Origin: Acanthococcus lagerstroemiae
Taxonomy: Eukaryota; Arthropoda; Insecta; Hemiptera; Eriococcidae
Direction of reading: 5' to 3'
Length of the DNA: 64,000 bases
Assembly: GCA_031841125.1 (NCBI GenBank)
Contig: JAJSSI010000014.1
Coordinates: forward strand, 170,556-234,555
How positions within the stretch are numbered: the stretch's first letter is position 1; each line of letters starts with the position of its first letter. The position numbers and the translations under genes were made by a program. Shown piece by piece: positions 23,701 to 38,183 of the stretch. The notes under the pieces were generated by a model. The model had not been told where the DNA came from, made no database searches, and was given only the letters and a program-made list of their open reading frames with translations.

Positions 23701-26700
23701 CGTTGTCAAAATTGAGCTAGAGTCATTTTTTGACCCAAATTGATCAATTTTTCCAACTTTTTCGAGGGTATCTCGGGAACGGAGGGTCGCCGCCAAATTC
23801 CAAAAGCGAATTCGAACTCAGCGTGAAAAATTGAGTAAGAAACACTCATGAAATCGAAATTTTTGATTTTCTCAAATTTTGAAAATTTCTCCATACTATA
23901 CATCATGTCTTTTTTGGGGCGAAAAAATTTTCGGAGAGCTACGGCGTCGGGGCTGGTGCTAGTTAGTCAATTTTTCGAGACGAATTCGAATCCGTTGTCA
24001 AAATTGAGCTAGAGTCATTTTTTGACCCAAATTGATCAATTTTTCCAACTTTTTCGAGGGTATCTCGGGAACGGAGGGTCGCCGCCAAATTCCAAAAGCG
24101 AATTCGAACTCAGCGTGAAAAATTGAGTAAGAAACACTCATGAAATCGAAATTTTTGATTTTCTCAAATTTTGAAAATTTCTCCATACTATACATCATGC
24201 ATTTTTTGGGGCGAAAAAATTTTCGGAGAGCTACGGCGTCGGGGCTGGTGCTAGTTAGTCAATTTTTCGAGACGAATTCGAATCCGTTGTCAAAATTGAG
24301 CTAGAGTCATTTTTTGACCCAAATTGATCAATTTTTCCAACTTTTTCGAGGGTATCTCGGGAACGGAGGGTCGCCGCCAAATTCCAAAAGCGAATTCGAA
24401 CTCAGCGTGAAAAATTGAGTAAGAAACACTCATGAAATCGAAATTTTTGATTTTCTCAAATTTTGAAAATTTCTCCATACTATACATCATGCATTTTTTG
24501 GGGCGAAAAAATTTTCGGAGAGCTACGGCGTCGGGGCTGGTGCTAGTTAGTCAATTTTTCGAGACGAATTCGAATCCGTTGTCAAAATTGAGCTAGAGTC
24601 ATTTTTTGACCCAAATTGATCAATTTTTCCAACTTTTTCGAGGGTATCTCGGGAACGGAGGGTCGCCGCCAAATTCCAAAAGCGAATTCGAACTCAGCGT
24701 GAAAAATTGAGTAAGAAACACTCATGAAATCGAAATTTTTGATTTTCTCAAATTTTGAAAATTTCTCCATACTATACATCATGCATTTTTTGGGGCGAAA
24801 AAATTTTCGGAGAGCTACGGCGTCGGGGCTGGTGCTAGTTAGTCAATTTTTCGAGACGAATTCGAATCCGTTGTCAAAATTGAGCTAGAGTCATTTTTTG
24901 ACCCAAATTGATCAATTTTTCCAACTTTTTCGAGGGTATCTCGGGAACGGAGGGTCGCCGCCAAATTCCAAAAGCGAATTCGAACTCAGCGTGAAAAATT
25001 GAGTAAGAAACACTCATGAAATCGAAATTTTTGATTTTCTCAAATTTTGAAAATTTCTCCATACTATACATCATGCATTTTTTGGGGCGAAAAAATTTTC
25101 GGAGAGCTACGGCGTCGGGGCTGGTGCTAGTTAGTCAATTTTTCGAGACGAATTCGAATCCGTTGTCAAAATTGAGCTAGAGTCATTTTTTGACCCAAAT
25201 TGATCAATTTTTCCAACTTTTTCGAGGGTATCTCGGGAACGGAGGGTCGCCGCCAAATTCCAAAAGCGAATTCGAACTCAGCGTGAAAAATTGAGTAAGA
25301 AACACTCATGAAATCGAAATTTTTGATTTTCTCAAATTTTGAAAATTTCTCCATACTATACATCATGCATTTTTTGGGCGAAAAAATTTTCGGAGAGCTA
25401 CGGCGTCGGGGCTGGTGCTAGTTAGTCAATTTTTCGAGACGAATTCGAATCCGTTGTCAAAATTGAGCTAGAGTCATTTTTTGACCCAAATTGATCAATT
25501 TTTCCACTTTTTCGAGGGTATCTCGGGAACGGAGGGTCGCCGCCAAATTCCAAAAGCGAATTCGAACTCAGCGTGAAAAATTGAGTAAGAAACACTCATG
25601 AAATCGAAATTTTTGATTTTTCTCAAATTTTGAAATTTCTCCATACTATACATCATGCATTTTTTGGGGCGAAAAAATTTTCGGAGAGCTACGGCGTCGG
25701 GGCTGGTGCTAGTTAGTCAATTTTTCGAGACGAATGAATCCGTTGTCAAAATTGAGCTAGAGTCATTTTTTGACCCAAATTGATCAATTTTTCCAACTTT
25801 TTCGAGGGTATCTCGGGAACGGAGGGTCGCCGCCAAATTCCAAAAGCGAATTCGAACTCAGCGTGAAAAATTGAGTAAGAAACACTCATGAAATCGAAAT
25901 TTTTGATTTTCTCAAATTTTGAAAATTTCTCCATACTATACATCATGCATTTTTTTGGGGCGAAAAAATTTTCGGAGAGCTACGGCGTCGGGGCTGGTGC
26001 TAGTTAGTCAATTTTTCGAGACGAATTCGAATCCGTTGTCAAAATTGAGCTAGAGTCATTTTTTGACCCAAATTGATCAATTTTTCCAACTTTTTCGAGG
26101 GTATCTCGGGAACGGAGGGTCGCCGCCAAATTCCAAAAGCGAATTCGAACTCAGCGTGAAAAATTGAGTAAGAAACACTCATGAAATCGAAATTTTTGAT
26201 TTTCTCAAATTTTGAAAATTTCTCCATACTATACATCATGCATTTTTTGGGGCGAAAAAATTTTCGGAGAGCTACGGCGTCGGGGCTGGTGCTAGTTAGT
26301 CAATTTTTCGAGACGAATTCGAATCCGTTGTCAAAATTGAGCTAGAGTCATTTTTTGACCCAAATTGATCAATTTTTCCAACTTTTTCGAGGGTATCTCG
26401 GGAACGGAGGGTCGCCGCCAAATTCCAAAAGCGAATTCGAACTCAGCGTGAAAAATTGAGTAAGAAACACTCATGAAATCGAAATTTTTGATTTTCTCAA
26501 ATTTTGAAAATTTCTCCATACTATACATCATGCATTTTTTGGGGCGAAAAAATTTTCGGAGAGCTACGGCGTCGGGGCTGGTGCTAGTTAGTCAATTTTT
26601 CGAGACGAATTCGAATCCGTTGTCAAAATTGAGCTAGAGTCATTTTTTGACCCAAATTGATCAATTTTTCCAACTTTTTCGAGGGTATCTCGGGAACGGA

Positions 26701-29700
26701 GGGTCGCCGCCAAATTCCAAAAGCGAATTCGAACTCAGCGTGAAAAATTGAGTAAGAAACACTCATGAAATCGAAATTTTTGATTTTCTCAAATTTTGAA
26801 AATTTCTCCATACTATACATCATGCATTTTTTGGGGCGAAAAAATTTTCGGAGAGCTACGGCGTCGGGGCTGGTGCTAGTTAGTCAATTTTTCGAGACGA
26901 ATTCGAATCCGTTGTCAAAATTGAGCTAGAGTCATTTTTTGACCCAAATTGATCAATTTTTCCACTTTTTCGAGGGTATCTCGGGAACGGAGGGTCGCCG
27001 CCAAATTCCAAAAGCGAATTCGAACTCAGCGTGAAAAATTGAGTAAGAAACACTAATGAAATCGAAATTTTTGATTTTCTCAAATTTTGAAAATTTCTCC
27101 ATACTATACATCATGCATTTTTTGGGGCGAAAAAATTTTCGAGAGCTACGGCGTCGGGGCTGGTGCTAGTTAGTCAATTTTTCGAGACGAATTCGAATCC
27201 GTTGTCAAAATTGAGCTAGAGTCATTTTTTGACCCAAATTGATCAATTTTTCCAACTTTTTCGAGGGTATCTCGGGAACGGAGGGTCGCCGCCAAATTCC
27301 AAAAGCGAATTCGAACTCAGCGTGAAAAATTGAGTAAGAAACACTCATGAAATCGAAATTTTTGATTTTCTCAAATTTTGAAAATTTCTCCATACTATAC
27401 ATCATGCATTTTTTGGGGCGAAAAAATTTTCGGAGAGCTACGGCGTCGGGGCTGGTGCTAGTTAGTCAATTTTTCGAGACGAATTCGAATCCGTTGTCAA
27501 AATTGAGCTAGAGTCATTTTTTGACCCAAATTGATCAATTTTTCCAACTTTTTCGAGGGTATCTCGGGAACGGAGGGTCGCCGCCAAATTCCAAAAGCGA
27601 ATTCGAACTCAGCGTGAAAAATTGAGTAAGAAACACTCATGAAATCGAAATTTTTGATTTTCTCAAATTTTGAAAATTTCTCCATACTATACATCATGCA
27701 TTTTTTGGGGCGAAAAAATTTTCGGAGAGCTACGGCGTCGGGGCTGGTGCTAGTTAGTCAATTTTTCGAGACGAATTCGAATCCGTTGTCAAAATTGAGC
27801 TAGAGTCATTTTTTGACCCAAATTGATCAATTTTTCCAACTTTTTCGAGGGTATCTCGGGAACGGAGGGTCGCCGCCAAATTCCAAAAGCGAATTCGAAC
27901 TCAGCGTGAAAAATTGAGTAAGAAACACTCATGAAATCGAAATTTTTGATTTTCTCAAATTTTGAAAATTTCTCCATACTATACATCATGCATTTTTTGG
28001 GGCGAAAAAATTTTCGGAGAGCTACGGCGTCGGGGCTGGTGCTAGTTAGTCAATTTTTCGAGACGAATTCGAATCCGTTGTCAAAATTGAGCTAGAGTCA
28101 TTTTTTGACCCAAATTGATCAATTTTTCCAACTTTTTCGAGGGTATCTCGGGAACGGAGGGTCGCCGCCAAATTCCAAAAGCGAATTCGAACTCAGCGTG
28201 AAAAATTGAGTAAGAAACACTCATGAAATCGAAATTTTTGATTTTCTCAAATTTTGAAAATTTCTCCATACTATACATCATGCATTTTTTGGGGCGAAAA
28301 AATTTTCGGAGAGCTACGGCGTCGGGGCTGGTGCTAGTTAGTCAATTTTTCGAGACGAATTCGAATCCGTTGTCAAAATTGAGCTAGAGTCATTTTTTGA
28401 CCCAAATTGATCAATTTTTCCAACTTTTTCGAGGGTATCTCGGGAACGGAGGGTCGCCGCCAAATTCCAAAAGCGAATTCGAACTCAGCGTGAAAAATTG
28501 AGTAAGAAACACTCATGAAATCGAAATTTTTGATTTTCTCAAATTTTGAAAATTTCTCCATACTATACATCATGCATTTTTTGGGGCGAAAAAATTTTCG
28601 GAGAGCTACGGCGTCGGGGCTGGTGCTAGTTAGTCAATTTTTCGAGACGAATTCGAATCCGTTGTCAAAATTGAGCTAGAGTCATTTTTTGACCCAAATT
28701 GATCAATTTTTCCAACTTTTTCGAGGGTATCTCGGGAACGGAGGGTCGCCGCCAAATTCCAAAAGCGAATTCGAACTCAGCGTGAAAAATTGAGTAAGAA
28801 ACACTCATGAAATCGAATTTTTGATTTTCTCAAATTTTGAAAATTTCTCCATACTATACATCATGCATTTTTTGGGGCGAAAAAATTTTCGGAGAGCTAC
28901 GGCGTCGGGGCTGGTGCTAGTTAGTCAATTTTTCGAGACGAATTCGAATCCGTTGTCAAAATTGAGCTAGAGTCATTTTTTGACCCAAATTGATCAATTT
29001 TTCCACTTTTTCGAGGGTATCTCGGGAACGGAGGGTCGCCGCCAAATTCCAAAAGCGAATTCGAACTCAGCGTGAAAAATTGAGTAAGAAACACTCATGA
29101 AATCGAAATTTTTGATTTTCTCAAATTTTGAAAATTTCTCCATACTATACATCATGCATTTTTTGGGGCGAAAAAATTTTCGGAGAGCTACGGCGTCGGG
29201 GCTGGTGCTAGTTAGTCAATTTTTCGAGACGAATTCGAATCCGTTGTCAAAATTGAGCTAGAGTCATTTTTTGACCCAAATTGATCAATTTTTCCAACTT
29301 TTTCGAGGGTATCTCGGGAACGGAGGGTCGCCGCCAAATTCCAAAAGCGAATTCGAACTCAGCGTGAAAAATTGAGTAAGAAACACTCATGAAATCGAAA
29401 TTTTTGATTTTCTCAAATTTTGAAAATTTCTCCATACTATACATCATGCATTTTTTGGGGCGAAAAAATTTTCGGAGAGCTACGGCGTCGGGGCTGGTGC
29501 TAGTTAGTCAATTTTTCGAGACGAATTCGAATCCGTTGTCAAAATTGAGCTAGAGTCATTTTTTGACCCAAATTGATCAATTTTTCCAACTTTTTCGAGG
29601 GTATCTCGGGAACGGAGGGTCGCCGCCAAATTCCAAAAGCGAATTCGAACTCAGCGTGAAAAATTGAGTAAGAAACACTCATGAAATCGAAATTTTTGAT

Positions 29701-31260
29701 TTTCTCAAATTTTGAAAATTTCTCCATACTATACATCATGCATTTTTGGGGCGAAAAATTTTCGGAGAGCTACGGCGTCGGGGCTGGTGCTAGTTAGTCA
29801 ATTTTTCGAGACGAATTCGAATCCGTTGTCAAAATTGAGCTAGAGTCATTTTTTGACCCAAATTGATCAATTTTTCCAACTTTTCGAGGGTATCTCGGGA
29901 ACGGAGGGTCGCCGCCAAATTCAAAAGCGAATTCGAACTCAGCGTGAAAAATTGAGTAAGAAACACTCATGAAATCGAAATTTTTGATTTTCTCAAATTT
30001 TGAAAATTTCTCCATACTATACATCATGCATTTTTTGGGGCGAAAAAATTTTCGGAGAGCTACGGCGTCGGGGCTGGTGCTAGTTAGTCAATTTTTCGAG
30101 ACGAATTCGAATCCGTTGTCAAAATTGAGCTAGAGTCATTTTTTGACCCAAATTGATCAATTTTTCCAACTTTTCGAGGGTATCTCGGGAACGGAGGGTC
30201 GCCGCCAAATTCCAAAAGCGAATTCGAACTCAGCGTGAAAAATTGAGTAAGAAACACTCATGAAATCGAAATTTTTGATTTTCTCAAATTTTGAAAATTT
30301 CTCCATACTATACATCATGCATTTTTTGGGGCGAAAAAATTTTCGGAGAGCTACGGCGTCGGGCTGGTGCTAGTTAGTCAATTTTTCGAGACGAATTCGA
30401 ATCCGTTGTCAAAATTGAGCTAGAGTCATTTTTTGACCCAAATTGATCAATTTTTCCAACTTTTTCGAGGGTATCTCGGGAACGGAGGGTCGCCGCCAAA
30501 TTCCAAAAGCGAATTCGAACTCAGCGTGAAAAATTGAGTAAGAAACACTCATGAAATCGAAATTTTTGATTTTCTCAAATTTTGAAAATTTCTCCATACT
30601 ATACATCATGCATTTTTTGGGGCGAAAAAATTTTCGGAGAGCTACGGCGTCGGGGCTGGTGCTAGTTAGTCAATTTTTCGAGACGAATTCGAATCCGTTG
30701 TCAAAATTGAGCTAGAGTCATTTTTTGACCCAAATTGATCAATTTTTCCAACTTTTTCGAGGGTATCTCGGAACGGAGGGTCGCCGCCAAATTCCAAAAG
30801 CGAATTCGAACTCAGCGTGAAAAATTGAGTAAGAAACACTCATGAAATCGAAATTTTTGATTTTCTCAAATTTTGAAAATTTCTCCATACTATACATCAT
30901 GCATTTTTTGGGGCGAAAAAATTTTCGGAGAGCTACGGCGTCGGGGCTGGTGCTAGTTAGTCAATTTTTCGAGACGAATTCGAATCCGTTGTCAAAATTG
31001 AGCTAGAGTCATTTTTTGACCCAAATTGATCAATTTTTCCAACTTTTTCGAGGGTATCTCGGGAACGGAGGGTCGCCGCCAAATTCCAAAAGCGAATTCG
31101 AACTCAGCGTGAAAAATTGAGTAAGAAACACTCATGAAATCGAAATTTTTGATTTTCTCAAATTTTGAAAATTTCTCCATACTATACATCATGCATTTTT
31201 TGGGGCGAAAAAATTTTCGGAGAGCTACGGCGTCGGGGCTGGTGCTAGTTAGTCAATTTT

Positions 31261-31430
31261 TCGAGACGAAATCGAATCCGTTGTCAAAATTGAGCTAGAG
31301 TCATTTTTTGACCCAAATTGATCAATTTTTCCAACTTTTTCGAGGGTATCTCGGCAACGGAGGGTCGCCGCCAAATTCCAAAAGCGAATTCGATTTCAGC
31401 GTGAAAAATTGAGTAAGAAACACTCTTGAA
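31261..31430 (-). repeat. Substitution-rich unit inside the uniform core
   Basis: This unit has at least five base substitutions in about 170 bp: GACGAAATCGAATCC in place of GACGAATTCGAATCC, CGGCAACGG in place of CGGGAACGG, CGATTTCAGC in place of CGAACTCAGC (two changes), and CACTCTTGAA in place of CACTCATGAA. Neighbouring core units show mostly homopolymer-length changes. It may be an older unit that escaped homogenisation or a conversion tract from another part of the array. Confidence 0.8.
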
Positions 31431-34400
31431 ATCGAAATTTTTGATTTTCTCAAATTTTGAAAATTTCTCCATACTATACATCATGCATTTTTTGGGGCGA
31501 AAAAATTTTCGGAGAGCTACGGCGTCGGGCTGGTGCTAGTTAGTCAATTTTTCGAGACGAATTCGAATCCGTTGTCAAAATTGAGCTAGAGTCATTTTTT
31601 GACCCAAATTGATCAATTTTTCCAACTTTTTCGAGGGTATCTCGGGAACGGAGGGTCGCCGCCAAATTCAAAAGCGAATTCGAACTCAGCGTGAAAAATT
31701 GAGTAAGAAACACTCATGAAATCGAAATTTTTGATTTTCTCAAATTTTGAAAATTTCTCCATACTATACATCATGCATTTTTTGGGGCGAAAAAATTTTC
31801 GGAGAGCTACGGCGTCGGGCTGGTGCTAGTTAGTCAATTTTTCGAGACGAATTCGAATCCGTTGTCAAAATTGAGCTAGAGTCATTTTTTGACCCAAATT
31901 GATCAATTTTTCCAACTTTTTCGAGGGTATCTCGGGAACGGAGGGTCGCCGCCAAATTCCAAAAGCGAATTCGAACTCAGCGTGAAAAATTGAGTAAGAA
32001 ACACTCATGAAATCGAAATTTTTGATTTTCTCAAATTTTGAAAATTTCTCCATACTATACATCATGCATTTTTTGGGGCGAAAAAATTTTCGGAGAGCTA
32101 CGGCGTCGGGGCTGGTGCTAGTTAGTCAATTTTTCGAGACGAATTCGAATCCGTTGTCAAAATTGAGCTAGAGTCATTTTTTGACCCAAATTGATCAATT
32201 TTTCCAACTTTTTCGAGGGTATCTCGGGAACGGAGGGTCGCCGCCAAATTCCAAAAGCGAATTCGAACTCAGCGTGAAAAATTGAGTAAGAAACACTCAT
32301 GAAATCGAAATTTTTGATTTTCTCAAATTTTGAAAATTTCTCCATACTATACATCATGCATTTTTTGGGGCGAAAAAATTTTCGGAGAGCTACGGCGTCG
32401 GGGCTGGTGCTAGTTAGTCAATTTTTCGAGACGAATTCGAATCCGTTGTCAAAATTGAGCTAGAGTCATTTTTTGACCCAAATTGATCAATTTTTCCAAC
32501 TTTTTCGAGGGTATCTCGGGAACGGAGGGTCGCCGCCAAATTCCAAAAGCGAATTCGAACTCAGCGTGAAAAATTGAGTAAGAAACACTCATGAAATCGA
32601 AATTTTTGATTTTCTCAAATTTTGAAAATTTCTCCATACTATACATCATGCATTTTTTGGGGCGAAAAAATTTTCGGAGAGCTACGGCGTCGGGGCTGGT
32701 GCTAGTTAGTCAATTTTTCGAGACGAATTCGAATCCGTTGTCAAAATTGAGCTAGAGTCATTTTTTGACCCAAATTGATCAATTTTTCCAACTTTTTCGA
32801 GGGTATCTCGGGAACGGAGGGTCGCCGCCAAATTCCAAAAGCGAATTCGAACTCAGCGTGAAAAATTGAGTAAGAAACACTCATGAAATCGAAATTTTTG
32901 ATTTTCTCAAATTTTGAAAATTTCTCCATACTATACATCATGCATTTTTTGGGGCGAAAAAATTTTCGGAGAGCTACGGCGTCGGGGCTGGTGCTAGTTA
33001 GTCAATTTTTCGAGACGAATTCGAATCCGTTGTCAAAATTGAGCTAGAGTCATTTTTTGACCCAAATTGATCAATTTTTCCAACTTTTTCGAGGGTATCT
33101 CGGGAACGGAGGGTCGCCGCCAAATCCAAAAGCGAATTCGAACTCAGCGTGAAAAATTGAGTAAGAAACACTCATGAAATCGAAATTTTTGATTTTCTCA
33201 AATTTTGAAAATTTCTCCATACTATACATCATGCATTTTTTGGGGCGAAAAAATTTTCGGAGAGCTACGGCGTCGGGGCTGGTGCTAGTTAGTCAATTTT
33301 TCGAGACGAATTCGAATCCGTTGTCAAAATTGAGCTAGAGTCATTTTTTGACCCAAATTGATCAATTTTTCCAACTTTTTCGAGGGTATCTCGGGAACGG
33401 AGGGTCGCCGCCAAATTCCAAAAGCGAATTCGAACTCAGCGTGAAAAATTGAGTAAGAAACACTCATGAAATCGAAATTTTTGATTTTCTCAAATTTTGA
33501 AAATTTCTCCATACTATACATCATGCATTTTTTGGGCGAAAAAATTTTCGGAGAGCTACGGCGTCGGAGCTGGTGCTAGTTAGTCAATTTTTCGAGACGA
33601 ATTCGAATCCGTTGTCAAAATTGAGCTAGAGTCATTTTTTGACCCAAATTGATCAATTTTTCCAACTTTTTCGAGGGTATCTCGGGAACGGAGGGTCGCC
33701 GCCAAATTCCAAAAGCGAATTCGAACTCAGCGTGAAAAATTGAGTAAGAAACACTCATGAAATCGAAATTTTTGATTTTCTCAAATTTTGAAAATTTCCC
33801 ATACTATACATCATGCATTTTTTGGGGCGAAAAAATTTTCGGAGAGCTACGGCGTCGGGGCTGGTGCTAGTTAGTCAATTTTTCGAGACGAATTCGAATC
33901 CGTTGTCAAAATTGAGCTAGAGTCATTTTTTGACCCAAATTGATCAATTTTTCACACTTTTTCGAGGGTATCTCGGGAACGGAGGGTCGCCGCCAAATTC
34001 CAAAAGCGAATTCGAACTCAGCGTGAAAAATTGAGTAAGAAACACTCATGAAATCGAAATTTTTGATTTTCTCAAATTTTGAAAATTTCTCCATACTATA
34101 CATCATGCATTTTTTGGGGCGAAAAAATTTTCGGAGAGCTACGGCGTCGGGGCTGGTGCTAGTTAGTCAATTTTTCGAGACGAATTCGAATCCGTTGTCA
34201 AAATTGAGCTAGAGTCATTTTTTGACCCAAATTGATCAATTTTTCCAACTTTTTCGAGGGTATCTCGGGAACGGAGGGTCGCCGCCAAATTCCAAAAGCG
34301 AATTCGAACTCAGCGTGAAAAATTGAGTAAGAAACACTCATGAAATCGAAATTTTTGATTTTCTCAAATTTTGAAAATTTCTCCATACTATACATCATGC

Positions 34401-37398
34401 ATTTTTTGGGGCGAAAAAATTTTCGGAGAGCTACGGCGTCGGGGCTGGTGCTAGTTAGTCAATTTTTCGAGACGAATTCGAATCCGTTGTCAAAATTGAG
34501 CTAGAGTCATTTTTTGACCCAAATTGATCAATTTTTCCAACTTTTTCGAGGGTATCTCGGGAACGGAGGGTCGCCGCCAAATTCCAAAAGCGAATTCGAA
34601 CTCAGCGTGAAAAATTGAGTAAGAAACACTCATGAAATCGAAATTTTTGATTTTCTCAAATTTTGAAAATTTCTCCATACTATACATCATGCATTTTTTG
34701 GGGCGAAAAAATTTTCGGAGAGCTACGGCGTCGGGGCTGGTGCTAGTTAGTCAATTTTTCGAGACGAATTCGAATCCGTTGTCAAAATTGAGCTAGAGTC
34801 ATTTTTTGACCCAAATTGATCAATTTTTCCAACTTTTTCGAGGGTATCTCGGGAACGGAGGGTCGCCGCCAAATTCCAAAAGCGAATTCGAACTCAGCGT
34901 GAAAAATTGAGTAAGAAACACTCATGAAATCGAAATTTTTGATTTTCTCAAATTTTGAAAATTTCTCCATACTATACATCATGCATTTTTTGGGGCGAAA
35001 AAATTTTCGGAGAGCTACGGCGTCGGGGCTGGTGCTAGTTAGTCAATTTTTCGAGACGAATTCGAATCCGTTGTCAAAATTGAGCTAGAGTCATTTTTTG
35101 ACCCAAATTGATCAATTTTTCCACTTTTTCGAGGGTATCTCGGAACGGAGGGTCGCCGCCAAATTCCAAAAGCGAATTCGAACTCAGCGTGAAAAATTGA
35201 GTAAGAAACACTCATGAAATCGAAATTTTTGATTTTCTCAAATTTTGAAAATCTTCCATACTATACATCATGCATTTTTTGGGGCGAAAAAATTTTCGGA
35301 GAGCTACGGCGTCGGGGCTGGTGCTAGTTAGTCAATTTTTCGAGACGAATTCGAATCCGTTGTCAAAATTGAGCTAGAGTCATTTTTTGACCCAAATTGA
35401 TCAATTTTTCCAACTTTTCGAGGGTATCTCGGGAACGGAGGGTCGCCGCCAAATTCCAAAAGCGAATTCGAACTCAGCGTGAAAAATTGAGTAAGAAACA
35501 CTCATGAAATCGAAATTTTTGATTTTCTCAAATTTTGAAAATTTCTCCATACTATACATCATGCATTTTTTGGGGCGAAAAAATTTTCGGAGAGCTACGG
35601 CGTCGGGGCTGGTGCTAGTTAGTCAATTTTTCGAGACGAATTCGAATCCGTTGTCAAAATTGAGCTAGAGTCATTTTTTGACCCAAATTGATCAATTTTT
35701 CCAACTTTTTCGAGGGTATCTCGGGAACGGAGGGTCGCCGCCAAATTCCAAAAGCGAATTCGAACTCAGCGTGAAAAATTGAGTAAGAAACACTCATGAA
35801 ATCGAAATTTTTGATTTTCTCAAATTTTGAAAATTTCTCCATATATACATCATGCATTTTTTGGGGCGAAAAAATTTTCGGAGAGCTACGGCGTCGGGGC
35901 TGGTGCTAGTTAGTCAATTTTTCGAGACGAATTCGAATCCGTTGTCAAAATTGAGCTAGAGTCATTTTTTGACCCAAATTGATCAATTTTTCCAACTTTT
36001 TCGAGGGTATCTCGGGAACGGAGGGTCGCCGCCAAATTCCAAAAGCGAATTCGAACTCAGCGTGAAAAATTGAGTAAGAAACACTCATGAAATCGAAATT
36101 TTTGATTTTCTCAAATTTTGAAAATTTCTCCATACACATCATGCATTTTTTGGGGCGAAAAAATTTTCGGAGAGCTACGGCGTCGGGGCTGGTGCTAGTT
36201 AGTCAATTTTTCGAGACGAATTCGAATCCGTTGTCAAAATTGAGCTAGAGTCATTTTTTGACCCAAATTGATCAATTTTTCCAACTTTTTCGAGGGTATC
36301 TCGGGAACGGAGGGTCGCCGCCAAATTCCAAAAGCGAATTCGAACTCAGCGTGAAAAATTGAGTAAGAAACACTCATGAAATCGAAATTTTTGATTTTCT
36401 CAAATTTTGAAAATTTCTCCATACTATACATCATGCATTTTTGGGGCGAAAAAATTTTCTGAGAGCTACGGCGTCGGGGCTGGTGCTAGTTAGTCAATTT
36501 TTCGAGACGAATTCGAATCCGTTGTCAAAATTGAGCTAGAGTCATTTTTTGACCCAAATTGATCAATTTTTCCAACTTTTTCGAGGGTATCTCGGGAACG
36601 GAGGGTCGCCGCCAAATTCCAAAAGCGAATTCGAACTCAGCGTGAAAAATTGAGTAAGAAACACTCATGAAATCGAAATTTTTGATTTTCTCAAATTTTG
36701 AAAATTTCTCCATACTATACATCATGCATTTTTGGGGCGAAAAAATTTTCGGAGAGCTACGGCGTCGGGGCTGGTGCTAGTTAGTCAATTTTTCGAGACG
36801 AATTCGAATCCGTTGTCAAAATTGAGCTAGAGTCATTTTTTGACCCAAATTGATCAATTTTTCCAACTTTTTCGAGGGTATCTCGGGAACGGAGGGTCGC
36901 CGCCAAATTCCAAAAGCGAATTCGAACTCAGCGTGAAAAATTGAGTAAGAAACACTCATGAAATCGAAATTTTTGATTTTCTCAAATTTTGAAAATTTCT
37001 CCATACTACATCATGCATTTTTTGTGGGCGAAAAAATTTTCGGAGAGCTACGGCGTCGGGGCTGGTGCTAGTTAGTCAATTTTTCGAGACGAATTCGAAT
37101 CCGTTGTCAAAATTGAGCTAGAGTCATTTTTTGACCCAAATTGATCAATTTTTCCAACTTTTTCGAGGGTATCTCGGGAACGGAGGGTCGCCGCCAAATT
37201 CCAAAAGCGAATTCGAACTCAGCGTGAAAAATTGAGTAAGAAACACTCATGAAATTCGAAATTTTTGATTTTCTCAAATTTTGAAAATTTCTCCATACTA
37301 TACATCATGCATTTTTTGGGCGAAAAAATTTTCGGAGAGCTACGGCGTCGGGGCTGGTGCTAGTTAGTCAATTTTTCGAGACGAATTCGAATCCGTTG

Positions 37399-38183
37399 TC
37401 AAAATTTAGCTAGAGTCATTTTTTCACCCAAATTGATCAATTTTTCCAACTTTTTCGAGGGTATCTCGGGAACGGAGGGTCGCCGCCAAATTCCAAAAGC
37501 GAATTCGAACTCAGCGTGAAAAATTGAGTAAGAAACACTCATGAAATCGAAATTTTTGATTTTCTCAAATTTTGAAAATTTCTCCATACTATACATCATG
37601 CATTTTTTGGGGCGAAAAAATTTTCGGAGAGCTACGGCGTCGGGGCTGGTGCTAGTTAGTCAATTTTTCGAGACGAATTCGAATCCGTTGTCAAAATTGA
37701 GCTAGAGTCATTTTTTCACCCAAATTGATCAATTTTTCCAACTTTTTCGAGGGTATCTCGGGAACGGAGGGTCGCCGCCAAATTCCAAAAGCGAATTCGA
37801 ACTCAGCGTGAAAAATTGAGTAAGAAACGCTAATGAATTCGAAATTTTTGATTTTCTCAAATTTTGAAAATTTCTCCATACTATACATCATGCATTTTTT
37901 GGGGCGAAAAAATTTTCGGAGAGCTACGGCGTCGGGGCTGGTGCTAGTTAGTCCATTTTTCGAGACGAATTCGAATCCGTTGTCAAAATTGAGCTAGAGT
38001 CATTTTTTCACCCAAATTGATCAATTTTTCCAACTTTTTCGAGGGTATCTCGGGAACGGAGGGTCGCCGCCAAATTCCAAAAGCGAATTCGAACTCAGCG
38101 TGAAAAATTGAGTAAGAAACACTCATGAAATCGAAATTTTTGATTTTCTCAAATTTTGAAAATTTCTCCATACTATACATCAT
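37399..38183 (-). repeat. Three consecutive units with the private variant TTTCACCC
   Basis: G is replaced by C in TTTTTTGACCC at 37425, 37717 and 38009, exactly 292 bp apart. I see this change nowhere else in the window. The first of the three also has TTTAGCTAG in place of TTGAGCTAG, and the second has CGCTAATGAATTC, so the units are not simple identical copies. Confidence 0.85.

Larger units (their letters stand above)
19014..35042 (-). repeat. Homogeneous satellite core (about 55 near-identical units)
   Basis: Units here are almost identical: most differ only by one-base losses in homopolymers (GGGG to GGG in CGTCGGGGCTGG, GGG to GG in CTCGGGAACGG, CCAAC to CCAC). Runs of consecutive units, for example 23998-25366, 27205-28573 and 32157-32941, look the same throughout the 66-codon frame. 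Spacing is 291-292 bp. The recurrent substitutions of the flanking layers (CACAC, ACAATCATG, AAGTGAATTC) are nearly absent. The layer boundaries are approximate. The pattern is that of recent amplification or efficient homogenisation. Collapse or consensus over-polishing by the assembler could mimic it. Confidence 0.93.
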
